Assembly (NCBI RefSeq): GCF_039539605.1
Contig: NZ_BAABDL010000085.1
Location: 1-64,000, forward strand
Source: Amphibacillus indicireducens
GTDB lineage: Bacteria; Bacillota; Bacilli; Bacillales; Amphibacillaceae
DNA: 64,000 nucleotides
Direction: 5' to 3'
The notes under the pieces are model-generated. The model had not been told where the DNA came from. It saw only the letters and a program-made list of their open reading frames with translations, and did no database searches. Positions 8,001 through 16,429 of the stretch are shown one piece after another. The position numbers and the translations under genes were made by a program. The first letter of the stretch is position 1. Each line of letters starts with the position of its first letter.

Positions 8001-8678
8001 TTGGGTTTAGAAATCGATAATCTATGGAGTATTGAAATTGCAGGACAAGAATTTTGGATCACAGAAACGATTGTCAACACGTGGTTCATCATGCTGCTCC
8101 TAATTGTAGTCGCAATTATCACACGAATTAAACTGCGCAAATTTAAACGCGTCCCAACAGGTTTTCAAAATGCAATTGAAGCGGTAGTTGAAATTTTTGA
8201 TAATTTTGTTAAAAACACTTTAGGTGAAAAACTCTCCTACGTTGCTCCGTGGTTTTTCATGGTGTTTATGTTCTTACTGTGGTCGGCGTTACTCAGTGTC
8301 TTTGGGCTTAGAGCACCGACAGCAGACTGGGCAACAACATTTGCCTTTGCTTTTGTTAGTTTAATACTAATGTTTTACATGGGCTTCAAGCATCAAAAAG
8401 GTGACTACTTAAAAACATTTTTTGAGCCCCACTTTGTTTTCTTTCCAATGAATTTAATTGGAGAACTAGCAAAACCCGTCTCATTAAGTTTCCGTTTGTT
8501 TGGAAACATGCTATCAGGGACAATTATTTTAACACTTTATTATGCATTGACTCCGGTGTTTATCCAAATTGGAATCCCGTCATTGCTCCACGCATTTTTC
8601 GACGTGATCATTGGTGCTTTGCAGACGTACATCTTTGTTATTTTAAGTCTTATGTATGTAAAAACAGCAGCAGATTAA
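8001..8678 (+). CDS. atpB: ATP synthase Fo subunit a
   Basis: 225 residues, membrane-embedded stator half-channel of the Fo motor. The essential arginine is in helix 4, SLSFRLFGN. The C-terminal helices (QTYIFVILSLMYV) are typical. The start is TTG 8001 with AGGTGGTGA upstream; no ATG fits. The partner c subunit has sodium-type ligands, so this channel probably carries Na+. Confidence 0.95.
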   Translation: MGLEIDNLWSIEIAGQEFWITETIVNTWFIMLLLIVVAIITRIKLRKFKRVPTGFQNAIEAVVEIFDNFVKNTLGEKLSYVAPWFFMVFMFLLWSALLSVFGLRAPTADWATTFAFAFVSLILMFYMGFKHQKGDYLKTFFEPHFVFFPMNLIGELAKPVSLSFRLFGNMLSGTIILTLYYALTPVFIQIGIPSLLHAFFDVIIGALQTYIFVILSLMYVKTAAD

Positions 8679-8748
8679 CGCCAAATTACATACAGCAAGA
8701 CGAGAATAAATAAAAAAATAAACAAGTATTGAATTGGAGGAATTAAAC

Positions 8749-9024
8749 ATGCAAGACCCATTAGCATTTGTAATCGCAATCGCACATATCGCAGCAGCAC
8801 TCGCACTATTAAATGGTGTGACAACAACATTTGGACAGGCAAAGATCGCCGCTCAGGCATTAGAATCTATTGCAAGACAACCAGAAGCAGAAGACTCAAT
8901 CCGTACAACGATGTTTGTTGGTTTAGCTTTAGCAGAGACTTCTGGTATTTATGGTCTTCTAATTGCAATCATTATGCTGTTCGCTAACCCACTTGTTACG
9001 ATTTTAATTAACCACTTAGGTTAA
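8749..9024 (+). CDS. atpE: ATP synthase Fo subunit c, sodium-type signature
   Basis: 91 residues, longer than the roughly 70 of most bacilli. Two helices flank the loop ARQPEA (42-47). Q30 in helix 1 and E63-T64-S65 with Y68 in helix 2 (LAETSGIYG) align with Ilyobacter tartaricus Q32, E65, S66, T67 and Y70, the known Na+ ligands and their support. Helix 1 lacks the usual glycine motif and has alanines instead (HIAAALALLNG). I start at ATG 8749, 8 nt after GGAGG. The sodium assignment is inferred from residues, not measured. Confidence 0.93.
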   Translation: MQDPLAFVIAIAHIAAALALLNGVTTTFGQAKIAAQALESIARQPEAEDSIRTTMFVGLALAETSGIYGLLIAIIMLFANPLVTILINHLG

Positions 9025-9075
9025 AAAAACGTTTAACGCATGTGAGGGAAACAGAGCGAAAGGAGGCTATTTTAA

Positions 9076-9630
9076 TTGCATAGTATGGTATCACTTTTGG
9101 CACAAACGGCTCCTGAAGGCCGCGTTTTCGGTTTAGACTTACAAACGTTTTTCTCAGGTAGTCTTCAATTACTGAATGGGATTATTTTAGCAATAGCACT
9201 AAGCTGGCTACTCTATAAACCCGTAAAAGAATTTTTACGAAAACGGGCGGATCGGATTCAAGATGAAATTGATCAAGCAGAAGCAACGATGACCAAAGGC
9301 AATGAACTGATCGCAGAGTATGATAAAAAAATTGAAGAAATTGATCAAGAGCGGATTGAAATTCTTGAAGCTGCTCGCCTTACTGCTGAAGATGAAGCTA
9401 AAGTTATTTTAGCTGAGGCACAAAAAGAGGCTCAAGAGATTAAAAAACGTTCATTGGAGAGTGTTTCTAAGGAACAAACACGGTTTCAAGAAGAATCACG
9501 TCTCTATATCATTGAACTAGCGTCAATAATGGCCGAAAAATATCTCACTCAAAACATAGATGATGAATCTCAAAATAAACTGTTTGAGGAAACATTAGCT
9601 AAGTTGGAGGAGACGCAATGGCTAAACTAA
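9076..9630 (+). CDS. atpF: ATP synthase Fo subunit b
   Basis: 184 residues: one N-terminal membrane helix (about 28-48) followed by a long charged, Ala-rich helix (50-150) forming the peripheral stalk coiled coil. The start is TTG 9076, 9 nt after AGGAGG; the later ATG at 9085 is too far. It overlaps atpH by 13 nt, so translation is coupled. Confidence 0.92.
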   Translation: MHSMVSLLAQTAPEGRVFGLDLQTFFSGSLQLLNGIILAIALSWLLYKPVKEFLRKRADRIQDEIDQAEATMTKGNELIAEYDKKIEEIDQERIEILEAARLTAEDEAKVILAEAQKEAQEIKKRSLESVSKEQTRFQEESRLYIIELASIMAEKYLTQNIDDESQNKLFEETLAKLEETQWLN

Positions 9631-10157
9631 ATGAACGTTATGCAAATGCCCTTTTAGAGTTATCAGATGAGACCGGTAACTTAGAAGCGGATTTAAACCA
9701 AACGATTTTAGTTCGGGATTTGTTTAAAGCTGAGGATCGACAAGCTTTTTTAACACATCCTAACATTGCCAATTCGGCTAAGTACGAACTATTCGAAAGT
9801 GCTTTTTCAGGTAAAATTTCAAAGCATTTAATGGGGTTCTTGTTTTTAATGGTTCAAAAGAATCGTGAATCTCTGATTGTACCCGCATTAACCGAGTTTA
9901 TTAATCGGGCTAATCGACGCTTAGGAAAAACTGAGGCAAGAGTTGTCTCTGCCAAACCACTTAATCAAAATCAAATCGAATCAATTCGTACATTATTAAC
10001 AAAACAAACGAATATGGACGTTGAGATTAAACATGAAAATGACCCTGATGTTATTGGTGGATTTTACATTTTAATTGATGGAAAAATATTCGATGGTACG
10101 GTCAGAACAAAATTAAATGTTATGAAAGATAGATTGAAGAGAGGAGGTTATCAATGA
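9618..10157 (+). CDS. atpH: ATP synthase F1 subunit delta
   Basis: 179 residues, the usual length. An N-terminal helical bundle binds alpha, and the C-terminal part (NDPDVIGGFYILIDGKIFDG) carries the conserved OSCP/delta signature. It joins F1 to the b-subunit stalk. It overlaps atpF upstream and atpA downstream (ATGA). Confidence 0.95.
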   Translation: MAKLNERYANALLELSDETGNLEADLNQTILVRDLFKAEDRQAFLTHPNIANSAKYELFESAFSGKISKHLMGFLFLMVQKNRESLIVPALTEFINRANRRLGKTEARVVSAKPLNQNQIESIRTLLTKQTNMDVEIKHENDPDVIGGFYILIDGKIFDGTVRTKLNVMKDRLKRGGYQ

Positions 10158-11665
10158 TCATTAATCCTGATGAAATTAGTAAGGTGATTAAAAAACAGAT
10201 TGAATCCTACTCAGAAGAATTGGATTTCTCTGAAGCTGGTACAGTCATTCAAGTTGGTGATGGAATTGCTCGAGTACACGGTTTGAACAGTGCAATGAGT
10301 GGTGAACTACTTGAATTTGCCAATGGGACTCAAGGAATGGCACTAAACTTAGATGAAGATAGTATTGGTGTTGTTATTATGGGTTCTGATGCAGGGATTA
10401 AAGAAGGTGATCCTGTTAAATTAACAGGACGAATGACTGAAGTACCTGTCGGAGACGGGATGTTAGGTCGTGTAGTTAACGCTTTAGGAGAGCCGATTGA
10501 TGAAAAAGGCCCAATCGCAGCTGATGGCTACCGATTGATTGAAAGTCCTGCACCAAGTGTAATCGATCGCCGTGAAGTAAATCAGCCATTACAAACTGGT
10601 ATTAAGGCAATTGATGCATTAGTACCAATTGGAAAAGGTCAGAGGGAATTAATTATTGGTGACCGTGAGACAGGTAAGACTGCAATAGGAATTGATACAA
10701 TTATTAATCAAAAAGATAAAGACGTTCATTGCGTGTATGTCGCGATTGGACAAAAGGCCTCGACGATGGCTCGAATCATTAAAACCTTAAATGAGACAGG
10801 TGCGATGGAATATACAACAGTAGTCGTGGCGACAGCAAGCGATTCTGCATCATTACAATATGTTGCGCCATATTCAGGTTGTGCAATTGCTGAAGAATGG
10901 ATGCATAAAGGCAAAGATGTACTTGTTGTTTATGATGACTTGTCTAAACACGCTGTAGCTTATCGTGCAATTAGTTTACTTTTACGTCGTCCACCAGGTC
11001 GTGAAGCTTATCCAGGAGACGTCTTCTATTTACACTCAAGATTACTTGAGCGTGCGGCAAGCATGAGTGAAGAAAATGGTGGCGGTACTTTAACTGCTTT
11101 ACCAATTGTCGAAACTCAAGAAGGTGATATCTCTGCCTACATTCCGACGAATATTATTTCAATTACAGATGGACAGATTTTCTTAGAATCAGATCTATTC
11201 AATGATGGTATTCGTCCGGCGATTAACCCTGGATTCTCGGTATCGCGTGTAGGAGGATCAGCACAAATTCCTGTTATGAAGAAGATTGCTGGACCATTAA
11301 GAATCGAATTTGCACAATATAAAGAACTAGCTGCTTTCTCACAATTTGGCTCTGACTTAAATCAAGATACGTTAGACCGATTAAATCAAGGAGAACGAAT
11401 TACCGAAGTACTCAAACAACCACAATACAAACCAATGGCTGTTGAAGACCAAGTGTTAATTCTCTATGCTTTAAGCAACAAACATCTAAGCGATATTGAA
11501 GTTGAGCGAATACTGAGATTCCAAAAAGACTTTATCGGTTATGTAAACAATAATGCTGCTCATATTAAAGCAGAAATTGGTGAGACAGGTGAAATTTCTG
11601 ACGATCTTGCTAAAGATATTGATAAAGCGATAGCGGAAACGAAGAAACAGTATAACTACAACTAA
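10154..11665 (+). CDS. atpA: ATP synthase F1 subunit alpha
   Basis: 503 residues. Walker A is GDRETGKT at 169-176, and the family signature PAINPGFSVSRVGG is present near the end of the nucleotide domain. Alpha sites bind nucleotide without catalysis and supply the arginine finger to beta. GAGGAGG upstream, with ATGA overlap with atpH. Confidence 0.97.
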   Translation: MIINPDEISKVIKKQIESYSEELDFSEAGTVIQVGDGIARVHGLNSAMSGELLEFANGTQGMALNLDEDSIGVVIMGSDAGIKEGDPVKLTGRMTEVPVGDGMLGRVVNALGEPIDEKGPIAADGYRLIESPAPSVIDRREVNQPLQTGIKAIDALVPIGKGQRELIIGDRETGKTAIGIDTIINQKDKDVHCVYVAIGQKASTMARIIKTLNETGAMEYTTVVVATASDSASLQYVAPYSGCAIAEEWMHKGKDVLVVYDDLSKHAVAYRAISLLLRRPPGREAYPGDVFYLHSRLLERAASMSEENGGGTLTALPIVETQEGDISAYIPTNIISITDGQIFLESDLFNDGIRPAINPGFSVSRVGGSAQIPVMKKIAGPLRIEFAQYKELAAFSQFGSDLNQDTLDRLNQGERITEVLKQPQYKPMAVEDQVLILYALSNKHLSDIEVERILRFQKDFIGYVNNNAAHIKAEIGETGEISDDLAKDIDKAIAETKKQYNYN

Positions 11666-11677
11666 GGAGGTAGTCAT

Positions 11678-12535
11678 GTGACTTCGATGAGAGATATTAA
11701 GCAAAGAATCGAAAACGTCCGTTCTACTGAGCAAATCATTAGAGCGATGGACATGGTCGCCTCCACGAAGTTGCAAAAAGCGAGAAGGCAGTTGGAAGGT
11801 GTCCGGCCCATGTACCACGAATTAAAGCGTGTAGTTGAAGAAATCGGTAACAAAGAAGAAGTTGAAGATCATCCGTTTTACTTTGAACGTAAAGTGAAAA
11901 ACTCGTTATATATTGTATTGACAAGTGATCGTGGACTTTCTGGTAGCTATAATGTAAATGTTTTGGCACATGCTTTGAAACATATGAATGAAGGAAAGAA
12001 TGAAAAAATTCTTGTCGTGGGCTCAAAAGGAAATGAATATTTTAAAAAGAGAAATAAAAATATTATCCGTAAAATCACAAATATAGCTGATGCACGGGTA
12101 TATTATGGAACCGAAAACCTAGCAGAATGGGTATCGGAACTCTATTTGTCTGGTGAAGTGGAAGAAGTATATATTGCATACACGCGCTTTGAAAACGTCC
12201 TAAGTTATACACCACAGGTTGAGCGATTACTTCCAGTCGCTACCGGTGTAGAACTTGAAGGATTTGGAAATAGTGATGAAAAGAAATATGAGCCGAATCT
12301 GGCAACATTTATTGATCATGTGATGCCGTTATATTTGCACATGAGCCTTTTCAGAGCATTTTCTGAGGCACATACAAGCGAACAAGCAGCTCGAATGGTT
12401 AATATGGATGCTGCTGGTAAAAATGCATCAGATCTCATCAAAGACTTAACTAGTATGTATAACCGTAAACGCCAGGCAGCTATCACACAAGAACTAAGTG
12501 AAATCGTCGGTAGCGCAAATTTTTTAAGTAAATAA
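11678..12535 (+). CDS. atpG: ATP synthase F1 subunit gamma
   Basis: 285 residues. The N-terminal helix RDIKQRIENVRSTEQI and the C-terminal helix with SEAHTSEQAARMVNMDAA form the rotating coiled coil. The start is GTG 11678, 6 nt after AAGGAGGT. The gap to atpD is unusually long (147 nt). Confidence 0.95.
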   Translation: MTSMRDIKQRIENVRSTEQIIRAMDMVASTKLQKARRQLEGVRPMYHELKRVVEEIGNKEEVEDHPFYFERKVKNSLYIVLTSDRGLSGSYNVNVLAHALKHMNEGKNEKILVVGSKGNEYFKKRNKNIIRKITNIADARVYYGTENLAEWVSELYLSGEVEEVYIAYTRFENVLSYTPQVERLLPVATGVELEGFGNSDEKKYEPNLATFIDHVMPLYLHMSLFRAFSEAHTSEQAARMVNMDAAGKNASDLIKDLTSMYNRKRQAAITQELSEIVGSANFLSK

Positions 12536-12542
12536 GTGAGTA

Positions 12543-12660
12543 AATTTCATAATTAAGTTTAAAACACAAAATGTTTTGTCGGAGGCAGCACCGTGATTTG
12601 CTTTCTTCAAATAGTATTTAGTTAGTTTAATTACTATTCATTTCAGTTTTTTATGAAATT
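12543..12660 (+). promoter_or_regulatory. Structured spacer between atpG and atpD with a tiny frame
   Basis: AATTTCATAA at 12543-12552 is perfectly complementary to TTATGAAATT at 12651-12660. Between them GGAGG (12581-12585) precedes GTG 12593, which opens a ten-codon frame (MICFLQIVFS) ending at 12625. This may be a relic or a translated leader affecting atpD expression. Evidence is limited to the sequence. Confidence 0.3.
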
Positions 12661-12682
12661 GGCTCGAGTAAAGGTGGAATAC

Positions 12683-14080
12683 ATGATAGTTAATAAAGGA
12701 AAGATAATTCAGATAATCGGAGCAGTTATTGATATTCACTTCGAAGACGAGTTACCTGCACTGTATAATGCAATCGAAGTCAAACATAACGATGAAACAA
12801 TCGTCTTAGAAGTTATGCAACACCTAGGTGATGACACGGTTAGATGTATATCTATGCACCCAACAGACGGACTGACAAGAGGCATGGAAGCAACAGATAC
12901 AGGCTCTCCAATCACCGTCCCGGTTGGTGAAGAAGTTTTAGGACGCATGGTGAATGTTTTGGGTGATCCAATTGATAATCAACCAGACATTGAAGCAAAA
13001 CAGCAGTGGGCGATTCACCGCGATCCGCCAAGTCTTGCTGACCAAGTAGCCGAGCCAGCAATGCTTGAAACCGGAATTAAAGCAATTGATTTACTCTGTC
13101 CATTCTCGAAAGGTGGTAAAATTGGTCTTTTCGGTGGTGCAGGTGTAGGTAAGACTGTTTTAATTATGGAACTGATCAACAGTATCGCACAAGAACATGG
13201 TGGCTATTCAATGTTTGTTGGTGTTGGTGAACGTACACGTGAAGGTAATGACCTTTATTATGATATGAAAAACTCTGGTGTTATTGACAAAACAGGTCTG
13301 ATTTTCGGTCAGATGAACGAACCCCCAGGAGTTAGAATGAGAGTTGGTCTAACTGGACTAACAATGGCAGAATATTTCAGAGATGTACAGAAACAAGATG
13401 TATTACTGTTTATTGATAATATTTTCCGCTTTGTTCAGGCCGGTTCTGAAGTATCTGCACTCTTAGGGCGAACGCCTAGTGCTGTAGGTTATCAGCCGAC
13501 ACTTGCAACAGAGATAGGTTCATTACAAGAACGGATTACATCGACAAAATCTGGCTCGATCACATCTGTTCAAGCTGTTTATGTACCTGCTGATGACTAT
13601 ACGGATCCATCAACGGCAACAACTTTTGCCCACTTAGACTCAGTTACAGTTCTGTCGCGCGCAATTGTTGAACAAGGGATTTATCCTGCAATTGACCCGC
13701 TAAACTCTTCTTCACGAATTTTAGAGGCGAGCATTGTTGGAAATGAACATTACCAAGTTTCTCGTGCTGTTCAAAGTATTTTACAACGTTATAAAGACCT
13801 TCAAGATATCGTTGCGATTCTTGGGATGGATGAGTTGTCTGAAGAAGACAAGTTAACTGTTAACCGAGCAAGAAAAGTTCAGCAATTCTTGTCGCAACCA
13901 TTCCATGTGGCGGAGAAATTTACTTCTATTCCTGGTCGTTATGTACCTGTTGAAGAAACAATTCGAGGCTTTAGAGAAATCATTGAAGGTGTTCATGATG
14001 ATATTCCAGAAGGATTCTTCCATAATGTTGGAACGATCGATGAAGTAGTCGAAAAATATCAGAAATCACAAGGTGGTTAA
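12683..14080 (+). CDS. atpD: ATP synthase F1 subunit beta
   Basis: 465 residues from ATG 12683 (AAAGGTGG upstream); the longer frame from 12653 has no ribosome site. Walker A GGAGVGKT begins at residue 151, and the catalytic base region GERTREGND and Walker B LLFIDNIFRF are intact, with signature PAIDPLNSSSR. This is the catalytic subunit. The N-terminus (MIVNKGKIIQIIG) is slightly longer than in many bacilli. Confidence 0.97.
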   Translation: MIVNKGKIIQIIGAVIDIHFEDELPALYNAIEVKHNDETIVLEVMQHLGDDTVRCISMHPTDGLTRGMEATDTGSPITVPVGEEVLGRMVNVLGDPIDNQPDIEAKQQWAIHRDPPSLADQVAEPAMLETGIKAIDLLCPFSKGGKIGLFGGAGVGKTVLIMELINSIAQEHGGYSMFVGVGERTREGNDLYYDMKNSGVIDKTGLIFGQMNEPPGVRMRVGLTGLTMAEYFRDVQKQDVLLFIDNIFRFVQAGSEVSALLGRTPSAVGYQPTLATEIGSLQERITSTKSGSITSVQAVYVPADDYTDPSTATTFAHLDSVTVLSRAIVEQGIYPAIDPLNSSSRILEASIVGNEHYQVSRAVQSILQRYKDLQDIVAILGMDELSEEDKLTVNRARKVQQFLSQPFHVAEKFTSIPGRYVPVEETIRGFREIIEGVHDDIPEGFFHNVGTIDEVVEKYQKSQGG

Positions 14081-14081
14081 T

Positions 14082-14525
14082 ATGTCTGAACAACAGACTG
14101 AGTTAGTCCAAGGTGAAAAAATCAATCTTAATATAACGACACCACGTGGGGAAAAATTCGTCGAGGAAGCCGACATGCTGATCATGCGTTGTATCGACGG
14201 TGATCTCGGTGTCCTTGCTCGTCATGAACCAGTTTCGGCTGTTTTAGGTGAAGGGATTTTAAGAATATTTAATGATAACGTTGAGAAAAAGATTGCCGTC
14301 TTTAATGGTATTGTTGAAATCGATGGAACAAATGTAAACATCTTTAGCACGATCGCTCAACGTCCAGACGAAATTGATTTAGAGCGTGCTGAACAAGATC
14401 GACGAGAGGCAGAAGCTGCACTTGAGGCTTCAGAAGAAGTACAAATGCGGAGCTTACAAGTTGTGTTACGTCGTTCGTTAGTACGGATCGAAGTGAGTCT
14501 CCATCTAGATGATGAGGATGAATAA
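14082..14525 (+). CDS. atpC: ATP synthase F1 subunit epsilon
   Basis: 147 residues: an N-terminal beta-sandwich (about 8-95) and a two-helix C-terminal domain (RAEQDRREAEAAL) that can inhibit rotation. The start is ATG 14082 after AAGGTGG, which lies in the atpD stop region. It is the last gene of the operon, with a terminator 16 nt later. Confidence 0.93.
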   Translation: MSEQQTELVQGEKINLNITTPRGEKFVEEADMLIMRCIDGDLGVLARHEPVSAVLGEGILRIFNDNVEKKIAVFNGIVEIDGTNVNIFSTIAQRPDEIDLERAEQDRREAEAALEASEEVQMRSLQVVLRRSLVRIEVSLHLDDEDE

Positions 14526-14540
14526 TATCGTGTCATAAAA

Positions 14541-14575
14541 AAGGGAAGCAAATGTTTAAAATTTGCTTCCCTTTT
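14541..14575. terminator. Bidirectional terminator between atpC and metA
   Basis: AAGGGAAGCAAAT pairs with ATTTGCTTCCCTT around a 7-nt loop, with A and T runs on both sides. It serves the converging atp operon and metA, whose stop codon lies at its edge. Confidence 0.9.
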
Positions 14576-15479
14576 ACCATGTGAAAGGCGTTTCTTGATA
14601 AACAAAATAATTGAGCCAATTAGAAAAGATCAAATAAGCTTCAGAACGCCAATGATTGACCGGTTGCTTTTTTTGATCATTATCAGGAAAATAATTACTC
14701 GGTGCGTGAATGTCAAGACCTTTAGCTAAGTCCCGTTGATATTCTCGTAAAAGAGTATCGGCATCATATTCAATGTGTCCGGTAATCATCACATTCTTTT
14801 CATCATTTGAAACGATTAATAATGGTCCAACTTGATCAGATGAATCTAAAATTGTTAATTGATCATGTTTTTCAACTGCTACATAATCAGAGTCGGTGTG
14901 ACGAGAATGAGGTATTTTAAATTCATCATTGATCCCACGAACGAGTTTATTTGTTGGACGAACAAGTTTGTGGGAATAAATACCGCTTATTTTTTCTTTC
15001 CGCATCGTTTTCGTAATTCCATAATGGTAATAAAGCGCAGCTTGGGCACCCCAGCAAATATTTAGCGTGGAGGTGACATGTTCTTTTGTCCATTCCATTA
15101 TTTCGACAAGCTCATCCCAATAATCAACTTCTTCAAAATCAAAATGTTCGACTGGAGCTCCAGTAATAATCATCCCATCATAGCGTTGATCTTTTATTTC
15201 AGAAAATGTTTGATAAAATTTTTCTAGATGAGATTTTCTGACGTTTTTTGATTGATATGTTTCCGTATGAATAAAGTCAACCGATACTTGTAATGGTGAA
15301 TTACTTAATAAACGCAACAATTGTGTTTCTGTTCGTTCTTTATCAGGCATTAAATTTAAAATTAAAATCTTCAATGGACGAATATCTTGAGTTGTCGCTC
15401 GATTTTTTTCCATTAAAAAAATATTCTCTTTTTCTAGAATTGCTCGTGCTGGTAGTTGTTTAGGCACGTTAATTGGCAT
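14574..15479 (-). CDS. metA: Homoserine O-acetyltransferase, MetA family
   Basis: 301 residues. Catalytic residues sit at the canonical family numbers: C142 (NICWGAQ), H235 and E237 (GHIEYD). Residue 111 is Glu (GAPVEHF), which in MetA proteins marks use of acetyl-CoA, whereas Gly marks succinyl-CoA. It should make O-acetylhomoserine, the first committed step to methionine. The start ATG at 15479 follows AAGGGGGG on the minus strand. No SAM riboswitch fits in the short leader. Confidence 0.92.
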   Translation of the reverse strand: MPINVPKQLPARAILEKENIFLMEKNRATTQDIRPLKILILNLMPDKERTETQLLRLLSNSPLQVSVDFIHTETYQSKNVRKSHLEKFYQTFSEIKDQRYDGMIITGAPVEHFDFEEVDYWDELVEIMEWTKEHVTSTLNICWGAQAALYYHYGITKTMRKEKISGIYSHKLVRPTNKLVRGINDEFKIPHSRHTDSDYVAVEKHDQLTILDSSDQVGPLLIVSNDEKNVMITGHIEYDADTLLREYQRDLAKGLDIHAPSNYFPDNDQKKQPVNHWRSEAYLIFSNWLNYFVYQETPFTW

Positions 15480-15524
15480 TGATATCCCCCCTTTACAAGC
15501 GTCACTCAAAAGTTATTACCGTCA

Positions 15525-15553
15525 ATTATAGCTTGATTTCTAATTTTCATCAA
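15525..15553 (-). promoter_or_regulatory. Promoter of metA
   Basis: On the minus strand TTGATG, a 17-bp spacer and a perfect TATAAT, about 50 nt upstream of the start codon. Confidence 0.7.
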
Positions 15554-15592
15554 TAGAAAAGATTGAGTTTTCAAAAAAGTCAAAGGACTCTT

Positions 15593-15736
15593 TTAGCTTC
15601 GATTCATTTTTTCAGGAAGAATGGTGATTGCTTCAATTAATGTGTTTAGTTTTGTTTCAATCCGATGCAACAAATAAAACGTGACAGCAATTGGAAAGCC
15701 AACTTCAGCAATTAAAGATAACCATTGTTCATGCAT
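15593..15736 (-). CDS. YvrJ-family small protein
   Basis: 47 residues, starting MHEQWLSLIAEVGF, then a hydrophobic helix (IAVTFYLLHRI) and the tail TKLNTLIEAI. This is the pattern of the YvrJ family. One membrane helix near residues 10-26. The ribosome site AAAGGGG is on the minus strand. It lies downstream of the DUF2922 and DUF1659 genes, a grouping common in bacilli. The function is unknown. Confidence 0.75.
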   Translation of the reverse strand: MHEQWLSLIAEVGFPIAVTFYLLHRIETKLNTLIEAITILPEKMNRS

Positions 15737-15755
15737 TATAATCCCCTTTCTAATT

Positions 15756-15801
15756 TAAAAACTTGTCCTGAAGGTGACTAACTCATGCTTTCAGGACAAG
15801 T
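15756..15801 (-). terminator. Terminator after the DUF2922 gene
   Basis: ACTTGTCCTGAA and TTCAGGACAAGT form a 12-bp stem. Read on the minus strand it runs into TTTTT. Confidence 0.8.
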
Positions 15802-15810
15802 CAATTTTAA

Positions 15811-16023
15811 TTACCAAACGATATCATCAACATGGCGCTCAACAATACGGGCGCTATGCTTGGCTACTAGATCGCCTCCGCTTGAAGTAAAGGCATTCAG
15901 ATCGATGATTTGTTCCATGACCTGACGAACGGCTTCAGGATTTACTGGTTCTACCGGATCATCAAGTGAAAGCGTAACAACGCGTCCTTCATCATTAGTA
16001 AACTTTAGTTCTAATGTCTTCAA
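15811..16023 (-). CDS. DUF2922 family protein
   Basis: 70 residues with the family pattern KTLELKFTNDEG, DDPVEPV and FTSSGGDLVAKHSARIV. The likely start is TTG 16023, 8 nt after GGAGG; the GTG at 16032 overlaps that site. It is a small, soluble, conserved Bacillus protein with no known role, sitting with DUF1659 and YvrJ genes. Confidence 0.8.
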   Translation of the reverse strand: MKTLELKFTNDEGRVVTLSLDDPVEPVNPEAVRQVMEQIIDLNAFTSSGGDLVAKHSARIVERHVDDIVW

Positions 16024-16063
16024 AATTATCACCTCCTATAAAGAAAATAAAGTAATTGATGGT

Positions 16064-16288
16064 TTAGATTTCAGATAATAGCGCGACATCATTACGACGA
16101 ACTTCGTATAATGGATGTTGCTGTAATTCAGCTAAAGCTGTCGCTATTTCTAATAATTGTTCTGGAGTTGAACTCGTTTTAACGTTATTAAATGACTTCG
16201 TTTTCGTAATGACAGCTCCAGTGTTCTCATCAATTCCTTGCTCAAAATACAACTGCAATCTTGATTGAATCATTGTTGCTTGTGCCAC
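16064..16288 (-). CDS. DUF1659 family protein
   Basis: 74 residues with QSRLQLYFEQGID, KTKSFNNVKTS and a helix ending PLYEVRRNDVALL, typical of DUF1659. The start is probably GTG 16288, 8 nt after GGAGG; the GTG at 16297 is fused to it. First gene of the small minus-strand cluster. Function unknown. Confidence 0.8.
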   Translation of the reverse strand: MAQATMIQSRLQLYFEQGIDENTGAVITKTKSFNNVKTSSTPEQLLEIATALAELQQHPLYEVRRNDVALLSEI

Positions 16289-16429
16289 ATCAATCACCTC
16301 CTCTCACCTAAATAATCGAGGGTTAATGATAAAATAGGCTTGTTTTTTAAAAGTTGTTAACTCAGTAATAATAAATTAATTGTGCTATACTAAAAGCCGA
16401 CTAAAAAAAGAAGGGTATGGGATTAATCT

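Noticed and set aside
10726..10914. Minus-strand frame inside atpA
   Set aside because: It is a shadow of a highly conserved coding sequence; the same holds for the other antisense frames within atpD, leuC, ilvC, ilvB and the ABC genes.
15480..15560. SAM riboswitch before metA
   Set aside because: The promoter lies only about 50 nt from the start codon, too short a leader for an S-box, and no S-box motifs are seen.
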